Shown: positions 16,063 through 24,517, counted from the first letter of the stretch. The stretch: DNA of 40,199 bases from an uncultured Clostridia bacterium (GCA_947625915.1 CANQPX010000017.1:1-40199); one strand, 5' to 3'. A program made the numbers and translations. The notes: generated by a model not told the origin, from the sequence alone.

Positions 16063-17205
16063 ATGGCTAGTTTGTCACTCAGATCCATTTATAAGAAATA
16101 CCCCGGCGGCGTTGTTGCCGTTTCAGACGTAAACCTCGAGATCAGAGACAAGGAATTCATTATCCTTGTAGGTCCCTCGGGCTGCGGTAAATCTACTACA
16201 CTTCGTATGATCGCAGGTCTTGAGGAAATTTCCGAAGGTGAACTCTATATCGGAGACCGCCTCGTAAACGATGTTGCTCCTAAGGACAGAGATATCGCAA
16301 TGGTTTTCCAGAACTACGCTCTGTATCCTCACATGACAGTATATGATAACATGGCTTTCGGTCTTAAACTCCGTAAAGTACCTAAAGATGAGATCAACCG
16401 TAAGGTAGAAGAAGCTGCAAGAATACTTGATATCTCTCACCTGCTCTCCAGAAAGCCGAAGGCTCTCTCCGGCGGTCAGAGACAGCGTGTTGCGCTGGGC
16501 CGTGCTATCGTTCGTGAACCTCAGGTATTCCTCCTCGACGAGCCTCTTTCAAACCTCGACGCTAAACTCCGTGCTCAGATGAGAACCGAGATCTCCAAAC
16601 TCCACCAGAAACTCGGTACTACATTCATCTACGTAACCCACGACCAGACAGAAGCTATGACAATGGGTGACCGTATCGTTGTTATGAAAGACGGTTTCAT
16701 CCAGCAGGTAGATTCTCCTCAGAACCTCTACACAAGCCCTGTTAACCAGTTCGTTGCAGGATTTATGGGTTCACCTCAGATGAACTTCGTTGACGCTGTT
16801 CTCAGAAAGATCGAAGATAAGTACACTATCGAATTCGGTTCTGAAGACACCAAGACTTCAAGAGGAAAGAAGTATTATGTTGAACTTCCCGAAGCTAAGG
16901 TAGATGAAGTCGTTCTTGCAGATTATGTTGACAAGGAGATCGTAATGGGTGTTCGTCCCGAGAATATCCACGATGAAGAAATGTTCCTTTCTGCTGCAAA
17001 GACAGGCGTTATAGACGCTAACGTTGAGATCACCGAAATGATGGGTGCAGAAACATTCCTGTATCTGAACTGTGAGGGTATTCCTCTTACAGCGCGTGTT
17101 GATCCTCGTTCTACCGCACGTCCTCAGGACACTATCAAAGTTGCTATCGATCCTAACAAGATCCACATCTTTGATAAAGAGACTGAAAAGACCATTGTTA
17201 ACTGA
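16063..17205 (+). CDS. msmK: Sugar ABC transporter ATP-binding protein (MsmK/UgpC/MalK family)
   Basis: Cytoplasmic ATPase that powers CUT1-type sugar importers. 380 residues. Walker [10 protein letters not shown] at 37-45, Q loop near residue 84 (FQNYALYPH), signature [15 protein letters not shown] near 136, Walker [14 protein letters not shown] near 155, switch HD ([10 protein letters not shown]), then the MalK-type C-terminal regulatory domain (about 240-380). The start at 16063 follows GGGAGG; an in-frame ATG at 16045 is upstream of it. Codon use (GTT, CTC, TCT, CGT) indicates high expression. It stands alone without permeases, as shared MsmK-type ATPases do, and the operon at 24.5-35.9 kb lacks an ATPase. 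Confidence 0.93.
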   Translation: MASLSLRSIYKKYPGGVVAVSDVNLEIRDKEFIILVGPSGCGKSTTLRMIAGLEEISEGELYIGDRLVNDVAPKDRDIAMVFQNYALYPHMTVYDNMAFGLKLRKVPKDEINRKVEEAARILDISHLLSRKPKALSGGQRQRVALGRAIVREPQVFLLDEPLSNLDAKLRAQMRTEISKLHQKLGTTFIYVTHDQTEAMTMGDRIVVMKDGFIQQVDSPQNLYTSPVNQFVAGFMGSPQMNFVDAVLRKIEDKYTIEFGSEDTKTSRGKKYYVELPEAKVDEVVLADYVDKEIVMGVRPENIHDEEMFLSAAKTGVIDANVEITEMMGAETFLYLNCEGIPLTARVDPRSTARPQDTIKVAIDPNKIHIFDKETEKTIVN

Positions 17206-17223
17206 TCTTATTAAAGTAAAATT

Positions 17224-17254
17224 AAAGCCCGTTCCGGAAGGAGCGGGCTTTTTA
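17224..17254 (+). terminator. Terminator after msmK
   Basis: 11-bp stem AAGCCCGTTCC/GGAGCGGGCTT (one G-T pair) with a GGAA loop, followed by TTTAT. Confidence 0.9.
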
Positions 17255-17272
17255 TATGTTAAAAAAGTTTTT

Positions 17273-17301
17273 AACAATTTTGCGCGCAGCGCAAAATTGT
17301 T
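17273..17301. repeat. Solo terminal hairpin of the composite repeat
   Basis: 13-bp perfect stem AACAATTTTGCGC/GCGCAAAATTGTT with loop GCA, preceded by AAAGTTTTT. The same hairpin with the same flank occurs at the end of copies E and F. Here it is alone, between msmK and the convergent HEPN gene. Confidence 0.8.
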
Positions 17302-17309
17302 AGAATGAT

Positions 17310-17753
17310 CTATTTTTTCTCTCTCTTGTGATAACTGTTAAAATCAAATTTTATGTACTCACATATGAACTCCGTCATCTCGTCTGCGGCAAAAAGTATA
17401 TCCTCCGCCATATCACGGTCGATATCTTCCGGAATATCGGCAGGATACCGCGTCTCTATGTAAAAACGGTTCAGCATGGCACACTTCGCCAGCCATTTCG
17501 TAAATTCCCGATCGGTCATTGCAGCCTGCTTGCAGAGCCATGTAAGGTTATGCCCGTCAAAAAGTTTCCTGTGCTTGTAAAGCAGAAACGCTTTCAATCC
17601 CTTTTCTATAGCCTGCTGACAGTGGAAAACTACCTGCCCGTACAAACGCTTGTCCTCGATGAGCTTTTTCGCGGCAAGTATATCCTGATACGCATGATAA
17701 AGCCAATCAAAATAACGTTTGCTGTCGCTCGAATGATTACTTGACCTGCTCAT
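17310..17753 (-). CDS. HEPN-domain protein (possible HEPN/MNT toxin)
   Basis: 147 residues, one HEPN domain: YFDWLYHAYQDILAAKKLIE, then YGQVVFHCQQAIEKGLKAFLLY (long helix with the family's CQQA-EK-LKA core; quoted segments are separate), then GHNLTWLCKQA and a C-terminal RYPADIPEDI. This is the COG2250-like pattern. HEPN proteins are often RNases or adenylylated toxins paired with a minimal nucleotidyltransferase. Here the partner is encoded just upstream with a 17-bp overlap. The classic RX4-6H pair is not clear near the C terminus; R-K-L-F-D-G-H near residue 65 fits the spacing but aligns with the structural HDL segment. Toxicity is inference. Confidence 0.82.
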   Translation of the reverse strand: MSRSSNHSSDSKRYFDWLYHAYQDILAAKKLIEDKRLYGQVVFHCQQAIEKGLKAFLLYKHRKLFDGHNLTWLCKQAAMTDREFTKWLAKCAMLNRFYIETRYPADIPEDIDRDMAEDILFAADEMTEFICEYIKFDFNSYHKREKK

Positions 17754-18054
17754 ATATCAAATTCCCTTCATTATCTACTCTGTATGCAAATGTGCAGTCG
17801 TCGTCCAAGCACTCGTTCCAGTCGCTTATGGTGTAAACTATCACATCACAGGGCACGGGACAATCGGTGCTCAGAAGTATCTCCGTTTCAAGATCGGTAT
17901 GGCTTTCATACTTATCGTCAACGACTATGCACAGCTTGAAAGACGTAAGCTCGCCTTTGCTGTTGGTCTTATTTGATACAAGAAATATCTGTAACGGACT
18001 GCATAATTTTACTATATCATCAGCCATTTCTTTGATAATGGGGTCAAAGTTCAT
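17737..18054 (-). CDS. Degenerate MNT-type nucleotidyltransferase-like protein
   Basis: 105 residues, from the ATG at 18054 (AAAGGA 9 bases upstream; the ATG at 18063 abuts it). The order of elements, a short helix then IFLVSNKTN, FKLCIVVDD, and a strand with CDVIVYTISDWNE, follows the minimal nucleotidyltransferase fold. However, the GS(x)nG and DxD catalytic residues are replaced (SNKTN, FKLCIVV), so it should be inactive as a nucleotidyltransferase. It precedes and overlaps the HEPN gene, the usual antitoxin-toxin arrangement. Assignment rests on context plus fold pattern, not on strong motifs. Confidence 0.6.
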   Translation of the reverse strand: MNFDPIIKEMADDIVKLCSPLQIFLVSNKTNSKGELTSFKLCIVVDDKYESHTDLETEILLSTDCPVPCDVIVYTISDWNECLDDDCTFAYRVDNEGNLIYEQVK

Positions 18055-18081
18055 AAAAATCATTCCTTTCCGAAGGATATA

Positions 18082-20370
18082 TCAGAATTTTACGGAATAA
18101 GTTTTCCCCGCTTCTGTCTCAAAGAAGGAAATATCCGCTTCATGTTTCACGGGGATATCTTTTTCTTCCGCAGAAACGGCGGAAACATTCCCAACTATCC
18201 TGCAAACATTTCCGCAGCAGGATAAAACGGTCATTTCCGTTACCTTGCCGCCGCTCCATGCGAATGTAAGTTCAAAGCCGCCGCGGGCTTTTATGCCGCG
18301 TACAGAACCGCTTTCCCACTCCTTCGGAACGGCAGGAAGAATATCTATCTCGCCGCTGTGGCTTTGCAGAACAGCTTCCGCAATACCCGCGCCGCCGCCG
18401 AAATTCCCGTCTATCTGGAAGGGCGGGTGCATATCCAGCATATTTATATTTGTGGAATGTGTAAGGAGCGCGGTAATGTTTTCCGAAACTTTTTCGCCGT
18501 TATGGAGCCGCGCCCACATATTTATTATCCATGCCCGCGACCAGCCCGTATGACCGCCGCCGTGGGTAAGTCTGCGGATAAGGGTAGCTTCTGCGGCTTT
18601 GGCAAGCTCGGGCGTGTGCCGCAAAGTTATCTGTTCCGAGGGATAAAGGGCAAACAGCTGCGAAATGTGTCTGTGTCCCGGTTCAAATTCATCGTAATCC
18701 TCCGCCCATTCCATTATCTGACCGTACTTTCCGATCTCGGGCTTGGGAAGTTTTTCGCGGAGTTCTTTTATCTTTTCGATGAATTCCTCATCGTCCTCCT
18801 GCTTTGCACTGCCGTCAACTATCGCCGAACTGTTTATAACTGCCGTGAACAGGAAATAAAGTATCTGACTGTCCATTGACGGTCCTTGGCAGATAGTTCC
18901 CTTTGCTCCGTCGGCGGTAATGTATGTGTTCTCGGGAGAAACAGATGGGCTCGTTACCATTCTGCCTTTGCCGTCGTCAATAAGGAAATCAACGAAGAAT
19001 TCCGCCGCTTCACGGAGAGTATCATACTTTTCCGACAGGAAATTTTTATCCCCCGTGAAAAGATAATGCTCATAGATATGTGTACAGAGCCATGCAAGCC
19101 CCGTTTGCCACAGTGTACCGGGGAGCCATTTATCCTGCGGCGCGGTATCTCCCCATATGTCGGTGTTGTGATGGCAGACCGCACCTCGGCAATGATACAT
19201 TTCCCGCGCGGTAACTCTGCCGTTCTCCCGCATACGCTCGATATGGTCGAACAGCGGCGTATGGCACTCGGAAAGATTTTGTATCTCCGCGCCCCAATAG
19301 TTCATTTCCGTGTTTATGTTTATGGTGAACTTACAGCCCCACGCGGGCCACATATCCTTGTTCCATATGCCCTGTAAATTCATCGGCAGCGTTCCCGGAC
19401 GGCTGCCTGCGATCATCAGGTAGCGGGAAAAGTTGAAATACATTTCAACAAGTTTATTATCCTTTCCGCCGTCGCGGAGTTTTTGCATACGTTCGTTCAG
19501 CGGGAGCTTGGCATTTCCGCCGCTGTTGTCGCAAAGGGAAAGTTCACAGCGTTCATAAAGGCGTTTATAGTCGGCGATATGACGGGACAGCAAAGTTCCC
19601 GCAGTCTTGCGGAGAGCGGTCTTTGCCTGATTTACGGCAAGTTTCTCATGATCTCCCGTGCGGTACGCCGTCTGACAGCCCAAAGCGATCATCGCTTCAT
19701 CGGCGTTTTCCGCTTTCAGGCGGTTAGCATCGGTGAAAGCTTTTCCGCCCTTTGCGGTGCAGGAAAGAGCCGCGGTATAAGGTATACCGTCCGACATTGT
19801 AAAAATTATCGTATTATCGTCATAAGCTTCGTTTTTATCGTAATCATCATCTTTGCCGTCAATAGCGGCGGTGAAATTTATTTTTCCCTTTTCCGAAGCC
19901 GTAAAGTGTATGATCATTACATTATCCGGACAGGAAACATATATCGTTCTTTTATATTTTACGCCTTCCGACTGCCATTCTGTAACGCAGACCGCATTTT
20001 CAAGGTCAAGGTATCTTTTATAACCGGAAATTTCCGCTGTTCCGTCCTGCCGGATATGCAGATCTCCCAAAGGCTGATAATGGCGTTGATTTTCGTTCGT
20101 TCCCACAAAAGAATCAAGGCAGAGTTCTTCCGCTTCGGAAGTTTTTCCGTTTCGTATAAGTTCGCGCATTTTCTCCAATTGGGAATATGCCTTAGGGTTG
20201 TTCCTTTTTCGGAAACCGCCCGACCATATGGAATCCTCGTTTAATTGTATAAGTTCATCGGCGGGCTTGCCGAAGATCATGCCGCCGATCCTGCCGTTCC
20301 CGACGGGAAGAGCCTCGTCCCAATTTTCGGCGGGGGAAACATACCACATTACATTTGACAGAAAGTCCAT
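18082..20370 (-). CDS. GH95 alpha-L-fucosidase/galactosidase-type glycoside hydrolase
   Basis: 762 residues, normal for GH95. N-terminal beta domain has the family start (WDEALPVGNGRIGGMIFG and LNEDSIWSGGFRKRNNP). The (alpha/alpha)6 barrel contains LPMNLQGIWNKDMWPAWG, NINTEMNYW and TSPSVSPENTY with Glu480 as likely catalytic acid. GHRHISQLFALYPSEQ, GWSRAWIINMWARLHNGE and QIDGNFGGGAGIAEAVLQSH follow. No signal peptide, so it acts in the cytoplasm on an imported glycan. Start ATG 20370 with AAAGGCGATG upstream. Known members cleave Fuc-alpha-1,2-Gal; some act on L-galactosyl xyloglucan. It lies 27 bp before the MNT gene, so the two may share a transcript. Confidence 0.93.
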   Translation of the reverse strand: MDFLSNVMWYVSPAENWDEALPVGNGRIGGMIFGKPADELIQLNEDSIWSGGFRKRNNPKAYSQLEKMRELIRNGKTSEAEELCLDSFVGTNENQRHYQPLGDLHIRQDGTAEISGYKRYLDLENAVCVTEWQSEGVKYKRTIYVSCPDNVMIIHFTASEKGKINFTAAIDGKDDDYDKNEAYDDNTIIFTMSDGIPYTAALSCTAKGGKAFTDANRLKAENADEAMIALGCQTAYRTGDHEKLAVNQAKTALRKTAGTLLSRHIADYKRLYERCELSLCDNSGGNAKLPLNERMQKLRDGGKDNKLVEMYFNFSRYLMIAGSRPGTLPMNLQGIWNKDMWPAWGCKFTININTEMNYWGAEIQNLSECHTPLFDHIERMRENGRVTAREMYHCRGAVCHHNTDIWGDTAPQDKWLPGTLWQTGLAWLCTHIYEHYLFTGDKNFLSEKYDTLREAAEFFVDFLIDDGKGRMVTSPSVSPENTYITADGAKGTICQGPSMDSQILYFLFTAVINSSAIVDGSAKQEDDEEFIEKIKELREKLPKPEIGKYGQIMEWAEDYDEFEPGHRHISQLFALYPSEQITLRHTPELAKAAEATLIRRLTHGGGHTGWSRAWIINMWARLHNGEKVSENITALLTHSTNINMLDMHPPFQIDGNFGGGAGIAEAVLQSHSGEIDILPAVPKEWESGSVRGIKARGGFELTFAWSGGKVTEMTVLSCCGNVCRIVGNVSAVSAEEKDIPVKHEADISFFETEAGKTYSVKF

Positions 20371-20404
20371 AAGATCATCGCCTTTCGGAATATTAAATTA
20401 ATTA

Positions 20405-20433
20405 ATTACAGACTGTAGAAAAAATATTTACAA
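20405..20433 (-). promoter_or_regulatory. Possible promoter of the GH95 gene
   Basis: On the minus strand TTGTAA (20433-20428), 17-base spacer, TGTAAT (20410-20405). Close to an AATTAATTAATT tract that could host a regulator. Confidence 0.5.
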
Positions 20434-20446
20434 AGAATAGTATAGT

Positions 20447-20735
20447 TCGTTGTCAAACAACTCACAGGGTTGTTTGACAAGGTGAAAATGGAAATAATTT
20501 GTCAGTTCAAGGGGGCGCCCTCTATCGCAGGGCAGCCCCCTCTTGCTGTCTGCGACAGCAATTCACCCCTTGCGGAGCTCCTAAAGGCATTAGGGGATTT
20601 CGCCGTCTGCGGACGGCGACAAGGGGTTTCACCCCTTGACCCCACCAGCGCGGCTGCGCTGGACCAGCTTTTCGGGCAAAGTTTTGTTTTTCGTTTTTTT
20701 AGTTTGTCCGCGCCTGTTTTTCAGTTTTTCAACAG
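20447..20735 (+). repeat. Composite hairpin repeat, copy D
   Basis: Complete forward copy between the divergent GH95 and phosphorylase genes. Same module order as copy C, with the first stem CAAACAAC/GTTGTTTG, an unchanged GGGGGCGCCCT stem, a TTGCTGTC/GACAGCAA stem replacing TTTACGCC/GGCGTAAA, and CAAGGGG/CCCCTTG replacing the GGGGC stem. The tail TTTAGTTTGTCCGCGCCT matches copy A. An open frame running through it is spurious. Confidence 0.82.
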
Positions 20736-20740
20736 ATCGA

Positions 20741-20760
20741 AATTAATTGATCAATTAATT
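20741..20760. promoter_or_regulatory. 20-bp perfect AT-rich palindrome
   Basis: AATTAATTGA followed by its exact reverse complement, just outside copy D and about 125 bp before the phosphorylase -35 box. It could be an operator, or a target-site feature of the repeat. Confidence 0.35.
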
Positions 20761-20883
20761 ATAACATATACGCCGTGCAAAATCAAGAGTGGCACGCCCG
20801 TTCATGCAAAACGGAAGATGTTTTGCCGTGACAAATATTTTTGAATTAAAATGTTTATTCTGCACAAAATCTGCGTAAAATAG

Positions 20884-20912
20884 TTGCGTAATTTCAAATA
20901 ATGTGCTAAAAT
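20884..20912 (+). promoter_or_regulatory. Probable promoter of the phosphorylase gene
   Basis: TTGCGT (20884-20889), 17-base spacer, TAAAAT (20907-20912). Confidence 0.55.
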
Positions 20913-20986
20913 GTAAAGTGACTTTATGCGTTGAAATTTTTATTGGATATTTCAGGCAAATTTTAGAAAAGGACGGTCATTTTTTT

Positions 20987-23341
20987 ATGAACAAAGAACA
21001 GTTTCTGACAAAAATAAACGAAAATCTTCGCGTGGACGGAAGGACTGATATTAAAAACGCTTCCCCCAAACAGCTCCATAACGCCCTTTCAAGAGCCGTA
21101 ATGGACGAAATTATCCCCCTCTGGGACAAGACCGAGGAAAGAAACGGCGCACGCCGCAGAGCATATTACCTTTCCGCGGAATTCCTTATGGGACGCGCCG
21201 TGTTCAATAACCTTTACTGCGCGGGTCTGCTCGATGAAGCAAAGGAAATACTTTCCGAACAGGGCGTTGATATCGCTTGTCTGGAAGAAATAGAGGACGC
21301 CGCTCTCGGCAACGGCGGTCTCGGACGTCTTGCGGCTTGTTTCCTTGACTCCGCCGCAGCGCATGATATCCCCCTTGACGGCTACGGCATACGTTACCGC
21401 TACGGACTTTTCAAACAGTCCATCGGCAACGGTTTCCAGCAGGAATCCGCCGACGCATGGCTCGATTACGGCGACGCATGGAGCGTAAGAGCGGAAAATG
21501 AAGCTGTAAGAGTTGATTTTGCGGATCAGTCGGTGCTTGCTGTTCCGTATGATGTTCCCATAATCGGATATGGCAAAAAAGCGGTGAACACTCTCCGTCT
21601 CTGGCAGAGCGAATCACTTTCCGGATTTGATTTCGGCGCGTTCGATAACCAAGACTATATAAAAGCAAGCGAAAGCACTATCCTTGCGGAAGCTATCTCA
21701 AACGTTCTCTATCCTAACGACAACACCGAAAAAGGTCTGCGGCTCAGACTGAAACAGCAGTACTTCTTTGTTTCGGCGTCCGTTCAGGATATTATCCGCA
21801 AGTACAAGAAAACTCACGGCGATGATTTCTCAAAATTTGCGGAATGTTACGCTTTGCAGCTGAACGATACTCACCCGACAGTGGCGATCCCCGAACTTAT
21901 CAGAATTTTCATGTTCAAAGAGGGAATGTCCTTCGCCGAAGCATTTGACATAGTAAGCAAAGTATGCAATTACACCAACCATACCGTTCTCGGCGAGGCT
22001 CTCGAAAAGTGGAACATAGATCTTTTCAGAAGCGTTATCCCTACAGTTTATGAGATCGTCCTTATGATAGACGCACATCTTGAAAAATATCTCCGTTCCA
22101 TCGGTCAGACCGACGCGCAGATAGCCGCAAAGAAGATCGTTGAAGGCGGACGTATCCACATGGCAAGAATGGCTATCTTTGCTTCCGCTCACACTAACGG
22201 AGTTGCACAGCTGCATACGGATATACTCAAAAAAGATGTTCTCAAAGATTGGTACGAGATATTCCCCGACAGGTTCCAGAACAAGACCAACGGCATCACT
22301 CCCCGCCGCTGGCTCGGTCTTTGCAACCCCGAACTTTCCGCTCTTATCACCGAAAAGATCGGCAGCGATTGGGTAACTGACCTTGACAAGCTTGCGGAAC
22401 TGAAAAAGTTTGTTGACGACAGGAACACCATTCAAAGATTTATGGATATCAAAAGACAAAAGAAAGTTCAGCTCTGCGAATATATCAAGAAGCATGAAGG
22501 CGTTGAACTTTCCCCCGACTGGGTATTTGACATTCAGGCAAAACGTCTCCACGAATACAAGAGACAGCTTCTGAATGCGTTTTCCATCGTTGACCTGTAT
22601 TTCCAGATAAAAGATCACAAACTTCCCGACCTGCAGCCCACCTGCTTTATTTTCGGAGCAAAAGCCGCTCCCGCTTACCGCAGAGCAAAGGGCATAATCA
22701 AATATATAAACGAAGTTGCAAAGCTTGTTAACAACGATCCCGAGACAAAGGACAAACTGAAAGTTCTTTTTGTACAGAACTACAATGTTTCCTATGCGGA
22801 AAAACTTATCCCCGCGGCGGATATTTCCGAGCAGATCTCAACGGCGGGACTTGAAGCCAGCGGAACGGGCAACATGAAGTTCATGCTCAACGGTGCGGTA
22901 ACTCTCGGAACTTACGACGGCGCAAATGTTGAGATCGTTGAAGAAGCGGGCTGGGAGAACGAATATATCTTCGGCGCAAGAGTTGAAGAGATCGAAAAGA
23001 TCAAGCCCAATTACCGTCCGAAAGAGAAGATCTACTACACCAACGAGCGTGTAAAGCGCGTTATCAACACGCTTGTAGACGGAACATTCAACGATGGTGA
23101 CACGGGAATGTTCGGTGAGTTGTTCAATGCGCTCATCAACGGCACAAGCTGGCACAAGCCGGATCATTACTTCCTGCTTGCCGATTTGGAGGGATATGTT
23201 GATACCAAGCTGAAAGCGCTTTACGATTACAAGAACCGTGAAGTTTTCTCCAAAAAGTGCTGGATGAACATTGCCTGCAGCGGAAAGTTTTCTTCCGACA
23301 GGACTGTCAAGCAGTATGCTGAAGAACTCTGGAAACTCTGA
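20987..23341 (+). CDS. glgP: Glycogen/maltodextrin phosphorylase (GT35)
   Basis: Pyridoxal-phosphate enzyme releasing glucose 1-phosphate from the ends of alpha-1,4-glucans. 784 residues, slightly short for the family. Recognisable segments: YYLSAEFLMGRAV, ALGNGGLGRLAACFLDS, YGIRYRYGLFKQ, LNDTHPTVAIPELIRI, RRWLGLCNPELS, KRLHEYKRQLLN, and the PLP motif EASGTGNMKFMLNGA with Lys631. No regulatory N-terminal extension, as expected for a bacterial enzyme. The start at 20987 has AAAAGGA upstream; an in-frame ATG at 20903 overlaps the promoter and is rejected. Monocistronic with a terminator. Substrate (glycogen or imported maltodextrin) cannot be decided from sequence. Confidence 0.96.
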   Translation: MNKEQFLTKINENLRVDGRTDIKNASPKQLHNALSRAVMDEIIPLWDKTEERNGARRRAYYLSAEFLMGRAVFNNLYCAGLLDEAKEILSEQGVDIACLEEIEDAALGNGGLGRLAACFLDSAAAHDIPLDGYGIRYRYGLFKQSIGNGFQQESADAWLDYGDAWSVRAENEAVRVDFADQSVLAVPYDVPIIGYGKKAVNTLRLWQSESLSGFDFGAFDNQDYIKASESTILAEAISNVLYPNDNTEKGLRLRLKQQYFFVSASVQDIIRKYKKTHGDDFSKFAECYALQLNDTHPTVAIPELIRIFMFKEGMSFAEAFDIVSKVCNYTNHTVLGEALEKWNIDLFRSVIPTVYEIVLMIDAHLEKYLRSIGQTDAQIAAKKIVEGGRIHMARMAIFASAHTNGVAQLHTDILKKDVLKDWYEIFPDRFQNKTNGITPRRWLGLCNPELSALITEKIGSDWVTDLDKLAELKKFVDDRNTIQRFMDIKRQKKVQLCEYIKKHEGVELSPDWVFDIQAKRLHEYKRQLLNAFSIVDLYFQIKDHKLPDLQPTCFIFGAKAAPAYRRAKGIIKYINEVAKLVNNDPETKDKLKVLFVQNYNVSYAEKLIPAADISEQISTAGLEASGTGNMKFMLNGAVTLGTYDGANVEIVEEAGWENEYIFGARVEEIEKIKPNYRPKEKIYYTNERVKRVINTLVDGTFNDGDTGMFGELFNALINGTSWHKPDHYFLLADLEGYVDTKLKALYDYKNREVFSKKCWMNIACSGKFSSDRTVKQYAEELWKL

Positions 23342-23356
23342 TACAAATAAAAACAG

Positions 23357-23398
23357 AAAAAGTTGTTCCCTTGCTTTTTGGCGGGGGAACTTTTTTTG
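23357..23398 (+). terminator. Terminator after glgP
   Basis: AAAAAGTTGTTCCC pairs with GGGGGAACTTTTTTT around a 10-base loop, ending in a seven-T run. Confidence 0.85.
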
Positions 23399-23403
23399 AG
23401 GCA

Positions 23404-24282
23404 GTGTGGAGTTTTGAGAGTTAAGAGTTAAGATACCGGCGGGGTTCTTTAGTTCGCTGTTCTTATCTTTTATTTTGCTTATAACCCTTTTTGCCAATTC
23501 ATGCGAGGGGCAGACAACCATAAGGGAAGAGCTTTTAACAAAAGCATAGTAAAAATCTCTTCGTTTTTCTTTCGGGGGGATGACACTTCAGGAAAGGGCG
23601 AACCCGAACGCGCCCAAAGGCGCTCGCCGGGTTCTCCCTTTCCCTGCGTTTCTCCCCCCGAGCCCCTCTTTTCCTAACCCTATCCCTCTCCACGCTCGCT
23701 ATGCTAAAGTTGATATTATAGAAGAAAAAACTTAGCGTTCTTGAACATGGAAAGCGTTGGCTACGGGTTCTTTAGTTTAGCTTATCTTAGTACGAGCGTT
23801 CTAATGTCAGATGAAAATTAAAGAAGAATAGAACTATAAACAGTGTTGAGGGTTGAGAGTTAAGAGTTGAGATACTGACGGAACTTTTAAAAATATTGTT
23901 CTAATCGGTGAGAATTTGAAAAAAGGAAATCTATTTTTTAGAACTCTTTCTTGCGTCCCATATGGACTAAGTTTAGAACGCAGCTATAAAGATAAGCAAA
24001 ACTAAGGGCTTCTGTTGACTCCACAAATTTCGTTATAGAAATCTAAAAAATCTTTTCTATAATCTCTACTTTAGGATAGCGAGCGCGGAGAGGGATAGGG
24101 TTAGGAAAAGAGGGGCGCGGGGGGAGAAACGCAGGGGAAGGGAGAACCCGGCGAGCGCCTTTGGGCGCGTTCGGGTTCTTCCTTCCCTGAAGTGTCATCC
24201 CCCCGAAAGATTAAAACTAAGAAATTTATGCAAAATAAAAGTTAAGAAAAGCAAACTAAAGAACCCCGCCGTCCCCGACCAA
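23404..24282. repeat. Giant imperfect inverted-repeat element (about 880 bp, no coding frame)
   Basis: Two GC-rich arms, 23569-23722 and 24057-24209, are inverted copies with roughly 90% identity by eye. Each arm is itself a long hairpin: CAGGGAAGG...CCTTCCCTG enclosing GAACCCG/CGGGTTC and CGCGCC/GGCG. Inverted similarity extends outward (CGGCGGGGTTCTTTAGTT at 23436 against 24271-24254) and inward (TTAGTTTAGCTTATCTT near 23772 against the segment near 23989-24006). A direct repeat, GAGAGTTAAGAGTT(A/G)AGATAC, occurs near 23416 and 23854. No ORF is credible. It may be a non-autonomous mobile element or a large structured RNA. Confidence 0.85.
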
Positions 24283-24345
24283 ATTTACAAAGAGAATCCT
24301 TTTATAAAAAAATTTTGCTTTTTCAACAAAATTTAAGATTAATAC

Positions 24346-24374
24346 TTGACAAGTGTTAGGCATATTGATATAAT
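24346..24374 (+). promoter_or_regulatory. Distal promoter of the sugar-transport operon
   Basis: TTGACA (24346-24351), 17-base spacer, TATAAT (24369-24374). Gives a leader of about 135 bases. Confidence 0.88.
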
Positions 24375-24425
24375 AATTATGTAACTCTATAAATTTTTTC
24401 AGACTTTAACGGAGTTTTTGTTTAA

Positions 24426-24454
24426 TTGACATAAAATTTTCACGGAAATATGCT
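24426..24454 (+). promoter_or_regulatory. Possible second, proximal promoter of the operon
   Basis: TTGACA (24426-24431), 17-base spacer, TATGCT (24449-24454). A small hairpin GCGGAC/GTCCGC (24455-24477) follows. Tandem promoters would allow two levels of expression. Confidence 0.5.
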
Positions 24455-24517
24455 GCGGACTTTTGCTGTTTGTCCGCCGCCGTTTTCTGAAACGCTTATG
24501 TGAAAGGTGGTCTATCT

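Noticed and set aside
21830-22618. 262-codon minus-strand frame inside glgP
   Set aside because: Antisense to conserved phosphorylase sequence and without its own start signals.
23404-24282. CRISPR array or insertion sequence
   Set aside because: Repeats are long, few and inverted, without regular spacers; no transposase frame exists within or beside the element.
24375-24517. Riboswitch in the leader of the sugar-transport operon
   Set aside because: Only one short stem (24455-24477) is visible and no known ligand-binding core; a second promoter explains the region as well.
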